DNA of 58,876 nt from positions 1 to 58,876 of the forward strand of contig CAKQRB010000070.1 of assembly GCA_934271195.1 (NCBI GenBank). The letters are read 5' to 3'. Positions 27,001-34,859 of this stretch are shown here, piece by piece; the first letter of the stretch is position 1; each line of letters begins with the position of its first letter. Origin of the DNA: an uncultured Alphaproteobacteria bacterium (lineage in GTDB: Bacteria > Pseudomonadota > Alphaproteobacteria > RF32 > CAG-239). A program made the position numbers and the translations under genes. The notes under the pieces are model-generated. The model searched no databases. It saw nothing but the letters and a program-made list of their open reading frames with translations, and had not been told where the DNA came from.

Positions 27001-28298
27001 AGCATGGTGACTGCACATTTGTCAACCAGACGAAGCATTCTCAAAGCCTTCTCATGCAAAGCGACTACTCTTTTGTAGCTTTCAAAGTCATCTTGCGCCA
27101 GACGAATCTTCTTAATCAGATTATGGATGTTTATGGCCGCTGTAATCTTGTCATAGATAAATTCCATACGGGTCATTTCATTCATTTTATATTTTGCGTC
27201 AAAGAACGGATGTTTCAAAGTCGGATCATCACTTTGCGAAAAGTTTATGGTACCGCCGGGGGCAATGGTGCTATAACCCTTAAAAGGCTTATACATATCG
27301 GCATCTTCGTTATATTCATAATACTCGCAAGGTTCCTGAGTGCAAAGAGGGTTGACTTTCTTCTTCTCCACATTAACTTCAACAACCGTATTTTCATCAA
27401 TATTTTCAATCACCGTACCGTTGGCCATCGTCACTTTTTGAGGCGAGGTTTCCGACTTTTTGGTAATGTGAGCATCTGCGCCTGCCACCTTTGCATGACC
27501 GGACAAACTAAAAGATCCGTTCAGCGCCAGCTTGGGCAGATTGTCAAAGCTCCGCGCGCTCTGAAGCGTGGGGTCGGGATCCGGATATTCCAGAGGATCG
27601 ACAATATCATTAATTGCACGGGCGGCTTCCAGCTGGGCCTTTATGGCCGTTAGCTCCTGCAAAACGCGGGAAATTGTATCTATGGTCTGATAAGCCAGAT
27701 AGTTGTTATACAACGTTTCGTTCAGAGCCTCAGGCGATGAAGCCCCGTCGCCACCGCTTTCATGCAATCGCGACTGCAAAGCGGCAAATTTGGCGGCAAC
27801 GTCGCTTGAAAGATATTTTTCAACTTCTCTTGCGGCGGAATAGGCTTCCAAAACGCTGTCATCATAAAAGTCCCGCGCCATTTTACGATATTTTACCTGT
27901 GTGGGGATATCATGGCTGGGATAGGTTAAAAACAGTTTGTAAACATATTTTTTGACTTCGCTTTCATTCAGCGGATCAACCGACGGCTCTTTCAGAATTT
28001 TGGCACCGGCAATCGGCTTGTGCTCCAACCGAAGATTGAATTTTGAATTAAAATTTAAGGCCTTGGCCGTAAAGATATTGGCAATCTGCTGTTTGAGCTT
28101 GTCCGCTTCGGCAGAAAGTTCCGTCAATGCCGTGGAGATATTTTTTCCAAGTTCAGCAGCCGTAGACGTCGGTTCAAAGACCGGACCTCCGAAAAAAAGG
28201 CCGAAAAAGGCATCAGCTTTGCCGCTGAACAACAGGGCCGTACCGAAAATTATCGCAAACAGAATATTTCTTTGGGATTTTTGTTGAAATTTTCTCAT
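24099..28298 (-). CDS. Very large secreted protein of the T4SS locus, function unknown
   Basis: The 1399-residue protein has a signal peptide (cleavage near GKADA, about 31), after which the mature part begins FFGLFFGG. The rest is mostly helical, with long Glu/Lys/Gln coiled-coil stretches (about 640-700 and 1230-1310) and about a dozen cysteines in two groups (about 415-470 and 990-1060), which fits disulfide formation in the periplasm or outside. I do not recognise a family. The signal peptide and the residues after it (A-F-F, then a region rich in LGKNIS) resemble the start of its neighbours, which look like VirB5/TrbJ proteins. It may therefore be an enlarged pilus-tip or surface component. 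AAAGGAGGG lies a few bases before the ATG. Confidence 0.75.
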   Translation of the reverse strand: MRKFQQKSQRNILFAIIFGTALLFSGKADAFFGLFFGGPVFEPTSTAAELGKNISTALTELSAEADKLKQQIANIFTAKALNFNSKFNLRLEHKPIAGAKILKEPSVDPLNESEVKKYVYKLFLTYPSHDIPTQVKYRKMARDFYDDSVLEAYSAAREVEKYLSSDVAAKFAALQSRLHESGGDGASSPEALNETLYNNYLAYQTIDTISRVLQELTAIKAQLEAARAINDIVDPLEYPDPDPTLQSARSFDNLPKLALNGSFSLSGHAKVAGADAHITKKSETSPQKVTMANGTVIENIDENTVVEVNVEKKKVNPLCTQEPCEYYEYNEDADMYKPFKGYSTIAPGGTINFSQSDDPTLKHPFFDAKYKMNEMTRMEFIYDKITAAINIHNLIKKIRLAQDDFESYKRVVALHEKALRMLRLVDKCAVTMLSNNFSDASSVWCGQSSCDNVVADYADCPVLNFEDLSANSEDDCSEDVSADYAARGGVSGWALDQYDLARAAISSGENYNISAVPAPTEDDIHTKDLDNVEKEGIPYAEKITGVVLDETAQYEAEARKSQLLPWEIGAIAAKTLAENPGTWGSLSNPYPVWNDQKNFYSQYLDGKYINLAQYLQFLAQKQIFEMALPVANTAALIAEVNAAKAAQESAIADVKSDKDMKAQEKTKEIQRLKDETAKKIEQLKKDKAANDTAIPSVVAIPRDKTYPNLWELNANEDELLSGSLKSVLGDSVPANDGSIISKTILNKFKEETLPGLLSERVLKLGNVSASGGGAIITMSRVIKDAQSLTAGFIKSMEAQIKATRESMCAMGDNLYYSVGTAPSMHKSMMRALADVIYEVSDAELEISASMKPWEATISRLDISEDDKTFIGVKPLTDREAKAPRAPLQMGYPPVREIFHFDDYDYEHAAPGSRKSFVAYGGEVPELWKEILADKPFVEKDIDLTKILDSGIGTNTLLRGGQFPCNLTASLVGNEDKCIDNTIYNVEHKRECAAAAEGALAAGNTPGQCLKNLHCGNDYFGTAVIGGLDSRAKSMEDTVASLTNTEADYAGGKVNPCINYSLNLTEDGERADKSKFLIWNKWSLYNETAGAGFTTVKDDNDPTLGRSELGIFLQTPASGTLTKIVTASLNLARANNILEKAKAMSVLKSLMEAGGNALGDDANTETKFRKEMAKIYDRLTEIIGKNNGDESALKESDNRDASSVEKVKKTLMGYIPFQQNQVGGFLNIAETEREYRESRKQLEKDIRQLEFDLAQTLGEIGYQLSNAFSLLNTADWKLSMSTLDETKNKLLTEIDTRIKNVKVTDNKIVKYRLREFNRMLMALNKDNQELVTIAEGVDSGPNFDEIIKMEEANAAVREEYRKKEEEAFRQAIKDLGNIYCANYNEGAYDKNMCRFPIKER

Positions 28299-28309
28299 GG
28301 CTCCCTCCT

Positions 28310-29455
28310 TTAAATATCTTCTTTATCACGCATGACATAGTCGTCAAGATTAAAATTAATCAGGTCATTTTCCGGCTGACGCATTGTATAAAACCGCCGA
28401 TCTCCATATTCATGCGCCGTATATTCGCGCAAATCATTAACCATAAGGTTGGCATATTGCATTAAAAGTTCAATGATTTTGATTTTCATCTGCGTATCCA
28501 TGCCGACCTGTCCGCCCAGCGTTTCCATATTTTCTGCCGTATCGGTAAAGTCCTTAAAGACATCCGGTTCCGTATACATTCTGTATTTTAACTGAATCGC
28601 CTCGGCATAGCTTGACGTGACGGCGTTGCGGCGTTCAATAAACCGTTTTTTGCGAATTTCTTTTACTTTTTCAGCCACTTCTTTGGTTGTATAATTTTGT
28701 TCCTTAGCTTTGCCGAGACCGCCGGACGGATTATCCAGATTGACGGCTTCTTTCAGGATATTTTCAAGTTTTTTCTTGATTTGTTCCTGAAGCTTGCTTT
28801 TTTCGGCATTTAAGGAATCTATCTTGGATTGAACGTCGTCCAGTTTGGCGGCAACGCTGTATTCTTTATCCAGCGCAGACAATTCTTCCCGATATCCATC
28901 AATAAGTTCCTGATTTTCACCGATATAATTTTCCAGTTCCAAGCCTGTGGCAAAATCATCAGACGGCGTGACAGCCAGTTCTTTCTGAGCTTCGGCAATA
29001 TTTTTTTCCGCCGCTTCAATTTTACCGTTTATCTCGGCTTGTTTTATCTTATAGACTTCATTGTTTTCGGCGCTGATATTGGCTTTATCGGCCAGAAGCT
29101 GGGCAATCCGGACATCAACCTGACTCAGGCGGGCGGAATCCATTGAAGAAGAGGCATATACGTCTTTATTACCGCCCAAAGACAAGACTTTATCGGCGTA
29201 TTCGGTTTTCCACCCCTTAATCATCGACAAAATATTTTTGGTTTCTTTATTACCTTCGCCAATCAGTTCGCCAAAAATCTGCTGTTCTTTGGTATCTAGG
29301 TCTTTTTGGGCTTTACGCAGGGCATCACCTACCACCGTACTCAGGCGGCCGGCCATTTCGGCAACGTCAATCGTAAAAAACGCCTGAGCCGGAACGGCGT
29401 GGGTTATGAAAGAAATCCCGATGAGAAAGCTTATATTTTTCAGAAACTTATTCAT
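28310..29455 (-). CDS. Secreted coiled-coil protein, VirB5/TrbJ-like candidate
   Basis: The 381-residue protein has a signal peptide (cleavage near PAQA, about 25) followed by FFTIDVAEMAGRLS and then long heptad-rich helices (about 95-270). In VirB5/TrbJ proteins the mature chain begins with a short hydrophobic phrase and then long helices, and VirB5 sits at the tip of the T4SS pilus. The match is one of shape rather than of diagnostic residues. GGAG lies seven bases before the ATG, and the next gene starts 11 bases after the stop, so it is cotranscribed with the whole group. Confidence 0.65.
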   Translation of the reverse strand: MNKFLKNISFLIGISFITHAVPAQAFFTIDVAEMAGRLSTVVGDALRKAQKDLDTKEQQIFGELIGEGNKETKNILSMIKGWKTEYADKVLSLGGNKDVYASSSMDSARLSQVDVRIAQLLADKANISAENNEVYKIKQAEINGKIEAAEKNIAEAQKELAVTPSDDFATGLELENYIGENQELIDGYREELSALDKEYSVAAKLDDVQSKIDSLNAEKSKLQEQIKKKLENILKEAVNLDNPSGGLGKAKEQNYTTKEVAEKVKEIRKKRFIERRNAVTSSYAEAIQLKYRMYTEPDVFKDFTDTAENMETLGGQVGMDTQMKIKIIELLMQYANLMVNDLREYTAHEYGDRRFYTMRQPENDLINFNLDDYVMRDKEDI

Positions 29456-29457
29456 TG

Positions 29458-30165
29458 TTAATCTCCTTCATCCACGGTTGCCAGATCATTTCTCTGAGAC
29501 TTGCTGGCAAAGACGACTTCCGAGCTTTCAAATTCAAGCAGCGCCATTTCCATGGCAATTATGTCCAGAAGGCGGCGATTTGTACTTTCGGCATAAGCCC
29601 TGCCGGCCTGAATCAACTTGCGGCTGTTTTTGAGATCCACCTGCGGGTCAGGTTGTTCCTGACGCGCTTTTTTAAGATAATAGCGAATACTGTAAGCCTT
29701 GGCATAAATTGTTGCCACATTATTATGCTGTACCTCCATATCCTGCCTTTTTTGATGTTTGGACTTGGTTGTATCATTGCCGGAACCGTATTTGGCAATA
29801 TATTCGGTTTTTATGGTTTCTTGTGCAGCATCGACATTGTTGGTTTTGCCTTGCAGATAGCTCGGGACGTCCAGCGGAGAGAGTTTCAAATCACCGGCCA
29901 GTAAATTTCTGCCCATGGTCAGCCGGTCATTAATGTAATTGTAACCTTCCATGGCCTTTTTGCCAAATTCTCCTATTTTTGAATTACGCATTTTTGACTC
30001 GGCATCGGATATTCTTTCCTGCGCCATTTTCAGAATTTCCGTCGTTTCTTCTATTTTATCCTGAGCTTTGGTCAGGGCGTCCGATACCATAAGCGCTCCG
30101 ACCCACCCCGGCAGGAGCAGAGAAAAAGCCAAAAAGCTCAAAGCAAAAGTAATTTGTTTTTTCAT
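29458..30165 (-). CDS. Secreted helical protein, VirB5/TrbJ-like candidate
   Basis: The 235-residue protein has a signal peptide (cleavage near GWVGA, about 24) followed by LMVSDALTKAQDKIEE and predicted helices throughout, as in VirB5-type minor pilins. The ATG at 30165 is chosen because GGGAG lies six bases upstream; an in-frame start six codons earlier has no site. It lies 10 bases after the previous gene and 2 bases before the next one, so translation is probably coupled. Confidence 0.65.
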   Translation of the reverse strand: MKKQITFALSFLAFSLLLPGWVGALMVSDALTKAQDKIEETTEILKMAQERISDAESKMRNSKIGEFGKKAMEGYNYINDRLTMGRNLLAGDLKLSPLDVPSYLQGKTNNVDAAQETIKTEYIAKYGSGNDTTKSKHQKRQDMEVQHNNVATIYAKAYSIRYYLKKARQEQPDPQVDLKNSRKLIQAGRAYAESTNRRLLDIIAMEMALLEFESSEVVFASKSQRNDLATVDEGD

Positions 30166-30175
30166 GGCCGTCTCC

Positions 30176-31606
30176 CTAATCAATTTTCAGCAGTTGTTCG
30201 CGGATGATTTCATATTCACCGTAATACTGGAAAGTGTCATTAGCAACTTTCATGGTATAAACATTCATAATCCGCGCCAACATATTGGCAATTTCTTTAT
30301 TGGCCTTCAGAACCGTATCATAATCCAATTTGACGGTCGTCGAGTTTATGGCCTTGTTTTCAACCGGCTGAAGAACGTCTTTTTCATAATCTATTGAATA
30401 CAACCGTGCCAGCAGGGCCTCGGCAAAAAAGGCGTAATTCTGCTGTTCTACCGATTTTATGAAAATTTCGCGCGCTTCATGCTTGGCTGACTGTGTCGGC
30501 TGCTCGCGCAGGGCAATCAAAGACTTGAGACATTCCACGACTTTTTCTTTATTTTCCATTTTTCCGGCTGTATCGGCATCCAAGCTGCAAAATTCGGCCA
30601 GCGTCCGCGGGATGATCATAATCTTGTCTTTTGTTCCCTGCGGGTTCGGATCTTCGGGTTTATCTTCAAGTTCTTCCTGAAACGGCTCAAAGTTTCCGTA
30701 TTCAGCAAACATATTATAAGAGAGCTGCATGGCGTAAACATTATAAAGTTTGTTTAAAATACGGGCAATTTCTTTGTTCATAATCATTGTTGTCGCATAG
30801 TCATCTCGCTCGGTTTGAGCTTTGATCGCCTTTTTGGACAGAGGTTTTAAAATTTCTTTTTCATAATAAACGGCAAAATTGCGCATAACCAGCGCTTCGG
30901 CAATATTGGCATAGGCTTCTTCCATCACTGATTTATAAAAAATATTGCGCGCTTCCTGTTGGTCTGATTGGATTGGGCTTATTTGAAAGCGAAACCTCTT
31001 TTTGAGACATTCAATCATCTTCACTTTTTTATCCAGCGTGTTTATGTCGTCAACGTTGATTTTGCAATAATCCGCCATGGCGTCCGGAAAAATAAATTTA
31101 TCGCCGTCTTCGGTTGAATACAAACCGCTATATTCATCATTAACGGCTTTGGCGGAAGCAATGCCCGCGCTTCCGGATATTGTGGCCGCGCCGCTCAATT
31201 CCGCCAACTGGATTTTACTCTTTCGCGGATCAAGCGAGGCGCCGAGGTCTTTTATCAGGTTCATTTTGGCATCTTCGGCACTCGGCACTTTATTGTTTGG
31301 CAGGTGGTCGTAATCCTGATCATATTCGCCATTCGGCTCATTGCCGTCGCCGTGATGTACTCCCGTGTTCAGAAAGTTAAAGAAATTGGATTTGGCTGTT
31401 CCCATCGTGGTATTCATGTTACCTTCGGTATTCATGATATTTACCACAAATTTGGATTCAAGGATTACTTTCAGATTGGTGGCGAGGCACTGCATCATGG
31501 TTCCTTTGTCAAACACCGGTATCAGCGCCTGAGACGCACGGACGGCCATTACGCAGAAAACAACCGCCAAGAGGCTCTGGATTATAATATCTTTAAATAT
31601 TTTCAT
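30176..31606 (-). CDS. Secreted VirB5/TrbJ-like protein with internal duplication
   Basis: The 476-residue protein has a signal peptide (cleavage near ASQA, about 27) followed by LIPVFDKGTM, close to the IPV.D start typical of TrbJ/VirB5 mature proteins. Two copies of a roughly 140-residue helical module follow (about 180-325 and 345-476). Each has F/YC...C-type cysteines, an EAR.IF.KSV helix, and a final I...N.YAM or MNVYTM phrase. Its first 80 mature residues resemble the neighbour at 31593-31916. The start is ATG 31606, with GGGAGG six bases upstream and inside the end of that neighbour; a longer reading frame beginning at 31702 would run over it and lacks a signal peptide. Confidence 0.7.
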   Translation of the reverse strand: MKIFKDIIIQSLLAVVFCVMAVRASQALIPVFDKGTMMQCLATNLKVILESKFVVNIMNTEGNMNTTMGTAKSNFFNFLNTGVHHGDGNEPNGEYDQDYDHLPNNKVPSAEDAKMNLIKDLGASLDPRKSKIQLAELSGAATISGSAGIASAKAVNDEYSGLYSTEDGDKFIFPDAMADYCKINVDDINTLDKKVKMIECLKKRFRFQISPIQSDQQEARNIFYKSVMEEAYANIAEALVMRNFAVYYEKEILKPLSKKAIKAQTERDDYATTMIMNKEIARILNKLYNVYAMQLSYNMFAEYGNFEPFQEELEDKPEDPNPQGTKDKIMIIPRTLAEFCSLDADTAGKMENKEKVVECLKSLIALREQPTQSAKHEAREIFIKSVEQQNYAFFAEALLARLYSIDYEKDVLQPVENKAINSTTVKLDYDTVLKANKEIANMLARIMNVYTMKVANDTFQYYGEYEIIREQLLKID

Positions 31607-31916
31607 CTTGCACCTCCCTGTCCTGACCATACTCGCCTTTATCCTCGCCTTTGCTGATATAGCCATCTTCGAAGAGTTTGTGCGGATCAAAAACCGTTGC
31701 ACCGATAGTATTGTTCATTCTTCCGGCCAGACGCATGGTTTCGGCCGTGAATTTGGCCTCCAATACCAGTTTGATGTCATTAACCACATTTTGTCCTAAA
31801 GTTGCGGCATCAGTTACCGGAACAGGAAAGATAAAAGCATGAGATTTGCGGGAAGCGGCCATATTGAAAATAACCGCAATCATAAGCGCAAGCGCAATGA
31901 TTTTAATTTTTTTCAT
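31593..31916 (-). CDS. Short secreted VirB5/TrbJ-like protein
   Basis: The 107-residue protein has a signal peptide (cleavage near KSHA, about 27) followed by FIFPVPVTDAATLGQNVV. The PVTD...QN phrase is the start of TrbJ/VirB5 mature proteins. The remaining part matches the N-terminal region of the next gene product (LVLEAKF against VILESKF, NNTIG against NTTMG, GEYGQD against GEYDQD) and then stops. It is either a truncated duplicate or a separate small subunit. AGGGGAGG precedes the ATG and a promoter lies 35 bases upstream, so it begins the secreted-protein operon. It overlaps the next gene by 14 bases. Confidence 0.7.
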   Translation of the reverse strand: MKKIKIIALALMIAVIFNMAASRKSHAFIFPVPVTDAATLGQNVVNDIKLVLEAKFTAETMRLAGRMNNTIGATVFDPHKLFEDGYISKGEDKGEYGQDREVQDENI

Positions 31917-31948
31917 GACATACCTCCCCTGTTAAAGCTTATACCTTC

Positions 31949-31978
31949 AGTATACCATACAAAATACTACAACAAAAA
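31949..31978 (-). promoter_or_regulatory. Likely promoter of the secreted-protein operon
   Basis: On the minus strand TTTTTG (complement of 31973-31978) is followed after 18 bases by TATACT (complement of 31949-31954) with an extended -10 TGG directly before it. It lies between the VirB4 stop and the first VirB5-like gene. Confidence 0.5.
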
Positions 31979-31993
31979 TTAATAATGTCTAAA

Positions 31994-34429
31994 TCAGCCA
32001 ATATTTAAATATTTTGTAACAAAATTCTCTTCTCCGTATTGTTGAATCAGATCCTGAACCAGTAATACGTTCTTACGGCTGGAGTTGTAGAGTTTCAGAT
32101 ACGGACCGAGACCGCTTAAATCAACGTCCAGAATCACAGATTCGCCGGTGGACGGACGGGAAAGCAGAATAGCATAGGGAAAATCACGATATGAACGACC
32201 AAAAATAAAGTCAATCTCGCTGTTGGTAAGGTTCCAGTTGACATAATCTTCCGGCATGGCCTGCGGATTGCGGAAGAAGATAACCGTCTGGCACTGTCCG
32301 CGGACAACCTCGCCCAGACCAAGCTTGTCAATAATATTCGGCTGTTGGAATGCACAGAGGTAAGCCTGACGTTTTTTACGACCTTCCTGCAATCCGATAA
32401 TGAAGTAGTCTTTAAACATCGGGTGTTTTAACATCGGCGCGGTTTCATCTATCATAATCAAAGACGGCACGCCGGTCTCGCCGGTCTCACCCTGAATACG
32501 ATGCATAACGTAGCTGATAACCGCCGGCGCAAGGATTTCGTCTTCAAAAATATGCGTAAAGTCAAAAGCCATAAAACGCTTGGACTTTAAGTCCAGACTG
32601 TCTTCCGTGGCGTTAAATATTTCGCCGTACTGCTCCGGATTTACCCATTTGTACAACTCGCGGCGCATATTGCCGGTCGGAGAAAAGCAGCTCTTGTATA
32701 AGTTGCTCATCACGCGTTCTTCCGGTTTGAGATAATCAAAAGCGGTCGTAACGGCACGGGCGATTTCTTTTTCGGACTGGGCATCGTCAACCATGGTAAT
32801 GGCGCGCATCCAGCGCCGCAGGAAAGCCCGATTATTCGGGCTGTTTGCGCAGTCGAACGGGTTGATTGACACGTTTTTCTCATCACCGTCAAAGCCGACA
32901 TAGGCTCCGCCGATGGCACGGGTAAAGATTTCGGCGCCGCGATAACGATCAAAGAAAAAGACTTTCAAATCGTGGTGGCGCATTGCCTGACCGGCCAAAA
33001 ACGTCAGCAAGGTCGTTTTACCTTGTCCGGTCGGACCGATAATGCAGCAGTGAGCAACAGCGGCCTCTTCGCCGGAAACATGGAACTGGAAGCGGTAAGC
33101 CGAACCGGAAGTGGTCTTGAAGATTGAAATCGGACCGGGACCCCAGTCTGATTTGTCAAAACCGGCAGCCGGCCTGTCAAAGCAAACGGCGCAGGCCACA
33201 ACGCGCGACAGATAGCGATAAGTCCGCGGATAGGTTTCATAAGTTGGAAACTGATTGAAAAAGGTCGCCTGCGCAACCCAACCCTCACGAACCGGCGTTA
33301 CGCTGAACAAACGGCAGATACGCTGGACTTCGCCTTCGGCAAATTCGATTTCGTCTTTGCTTTCGCCGCGGAGAATAATAGTCATGGCGTATTCGGTCAA
33401 TGCCTGATAGTTGGCATCGCTGTCTTCAATATTGGCCAAGACCTCGGAATACTGGTTGACAACCTCGGGCGAGAAGCTGGTAATAGAGGCCATTCTCTGC
33501 TGCTGCATTAACAAGGCACGCGCTTTGGGCTTGAACAAGGTTTTGATATTGTGCAGAAAAGTAAGTTCACAATCGATGGAAAGCAGCGAAACGACCATGG
33601 ATTCATCCATGTAGTCGCCGGAATCGCGAATTCCCATGACAATCGCCCATACTTCTTTTTCTCCAGAAAAATAGCGGATCAGCCCTTCCTCACCGGTAAA
33701 ATGGATATGATCGGCGGTCAGAAGCTCATTCAAATGGTGTCCTTCGGCATGGCCAACTTTAGGCTGCGGCTTGCTAACCGGACTGCACAACTTGGCAAAG
33801 ATTGAAAACGGACTGTCTTCCGCCGGACTGGTCTCGGTTTCATAAAGGGTTTTAACGCCATAATCATTCAAAATCGCCAACAGGGTCTGTGAGGCATAGT
33901 TCAAATCTTTCAGGGCATCGGGGCGGTCTTCCACACTCAAAATGACGTAATGGCTGTTAGTGTAGACACGGTCAAGATTGCCACGCCAGACTTCCGAAAT
34001 ATGTTCAAGCAGCGGGTTATTAAAATCACGAACCTCAGCTTCAAGCGGAATGCGCTCGCGCTGCGTAATGACCCGCACAGTGACAGACAGGCTTGACATA
34101 TTGTCAACCCAGGACTTGCGCGCCTCCAGCATTGACATGACTTTTTCTTCATTTACAAAAGCCAAATCCGCGCCGTCTATCTTAAAAACGCGCGACAAAG
34201 AGCCATTGTAACAGCGAATGGTAATTCCATCCGAAAGGAGCTTGTCAAACGGCAAAAAGTCCGACACGCGGGATTCCCGCGGCTGCGGCAGGACAGAACG
34301 GCCGAATCTGGTTACAAAAAGGCCTGCAAAGGCCGCCGCTGACAGAAAACCCATCATCGCCACCAGAATCTCGATATTCGACAGACCCTGCACAAAGATA
34401 GAAAAGAAATCAAAATTACTATGGGGCAA
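31994..34429 (-). CDS. virB4: VirB4-type secretion ATPase
   Basis: The 811-residue protein starts with a hydrophobic helix (about 15-40), then a VirB4/TrbE/CagE N-terminal domain (about 55-430), then the ATPase domain with Walker A GPTGQGKTT (about 465-473) and Walker B LIMIDE (about 655-660). VirB4 is the largest ATPase of the T4SS and drives pilin extraction and assembly at the inner membrane. I chose the TTG at 34429: it has AAAGGA seven bases upstream, it overlaps the VirB3 stop, and a longer frame from 34525 would lie within virB3. Family length is about 790-820, in agreement. Confidence 0.93.
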   Translation of the reverse strand: MPHSNFDFFSIFVQGLSNIEILVAMMGFLSAAAFAGLFVTRFGRSVLPQPRESRVSDFLPFDKLLSDGITIRCYNGSLSRVFKIDGADLAFVNEEKVMSMLEARKSWVDNMSSLSVTVRVITQRERIPLEAEVRDFNNPLLEHISEVWRGNLDRVYTNSHYVILSVEDRPDALKDLNYASQTLLAILNDYGVKTLYETETSPAEDSPFSIFAKLCSPVSKPQPKVGHAEGHHLNELLTADHIHFTGEEGLIRYFSGEKEVWAIVMGIRDSGDYMDESMVVSLLSIDCELTFLHNIKTLFKPKARALLMQQQRMASITSFSPEVVNQYSEVLANIEDSDANYQALTEYAMTIILRGESKDEIEFAEGEVQRICRLFSVTPVREGWVAQATFFNQFPTYETYPRTYRYLSRVVACAVCFDRPAAGFDKSDWGPGPISIFKTTSGSAYRFQFHVSGEEAAVAHCCIIGPTGQGKTTLLTFLAGQAMRHHDLKVFFFDRYRGAEIFTRAIGGAYVGFDGDEKNVSINPFDCANSPNNRAFLRRWMRAITMVDDAQSEKEIARAVTTAFDYLKPEERVMSNLYKSCFSPTGNMRRELYKWVNPEQYGEIFNATEDSLDLKSKRFMAFDFTHIFEDEILAPAVISYVMHRIQGETGETGVPSLIMIDETAPMLKHPMFKDYFIIGLQEGRKKRQAYLCAFQQPNIIDKLGLGEVVRGQCQTVIFFRNPQAMPEDYVNWNLTNSEIDFIFGRSYRDFPYAILLSRPSTGESVILDVDLSGLGPYLKLYNSSRKNVLLVQDLIQQYGEENFVTKYLNIG

Positions 34430-34709
34430 ACTTATTTCCTTTTGACGGATAAAGATTGTTTGTAGGCTTATAGCTCTGACCAAAGGCCTGAAGCATATTC
34501 GAAACATGCGGCTCGCGGAAACCAATCAACGCAATGGCAATGTGTCCCGCAAAAACCGAAGCCATAAACAAAATCGGGTTAACATCAAACGTTCCAACAA
34601 TCATGAACATCAGCGGAAACTGAACGCTCAGGTTCAGCAGCACAGGCAAAAACGGCCCCCACAAGATTTTGGGAGGATTTGCCACCGCTTTGAAGATACT
34701 TTCCTTCAT
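34419..34709 (-). CDS. virB3: VirB3-like inner-membrane protein
   Basis: The 96-residue protein has two adjacent membrane segments (about 20-38 and 42-65) after a short cytoplasmic start containing AVANPPKILWGP, and a short polar tail. VirB3 proteins are small, sit directly before virB4, and start with residues like these (R/K.PP). VirB3 works with VirB4 at the inner membrane. GAGG lies seven bases before the ATG, its end overlaps virB4, and a near-consensus promoter lies just upstream. Confidence 0.85.
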   Translation of the reverse strand: MKESIFKAVANPPKILWGPFLPVLLNLSVQFPLMFMIVGTFDVNPILFMASVFAGHIAIALIGFREPHVSNMLQAFGQSYKPTNNLYPSKGNKFAP

Positions 34710-34738
34710 TTTCCGACCTCACAATTGATTTTTATTTA

Positions 34739-34767
34739 ATTATACACCGAAAGTTTACGGCATACAA
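34739..34767 (-). promoter_or_regulatory. Promoter of virB3-virB4
   Basis: On the minus strand TTGTAT (complement of 34762-34767) and TATAAT (complement of 34739-34744) are separated by exactly 17 bases. This is one of the best promoter matches in the window. Confidence 0.65.
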
Positions 34768-34797
34768 TAAATAAGATGTTTTTTCCACTATAGGAAA

Positions 34798-34830
34798 AAA
34801 GGCATACCATTCTGATAACAGTATGCCTTT
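34798..34830 (-). terminator. Terminator of the pilin operon
   Basis: AAAGGCATAC and GTATGCCTTT form a perfect 10-bp stem, followed on the minus strand by a T run. It separates the VirB2-like operon from virB3. Confidence 0.85.
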
Positions 34831-34859
34831 GGTTTATGAATATATGGTTAATATTATTC

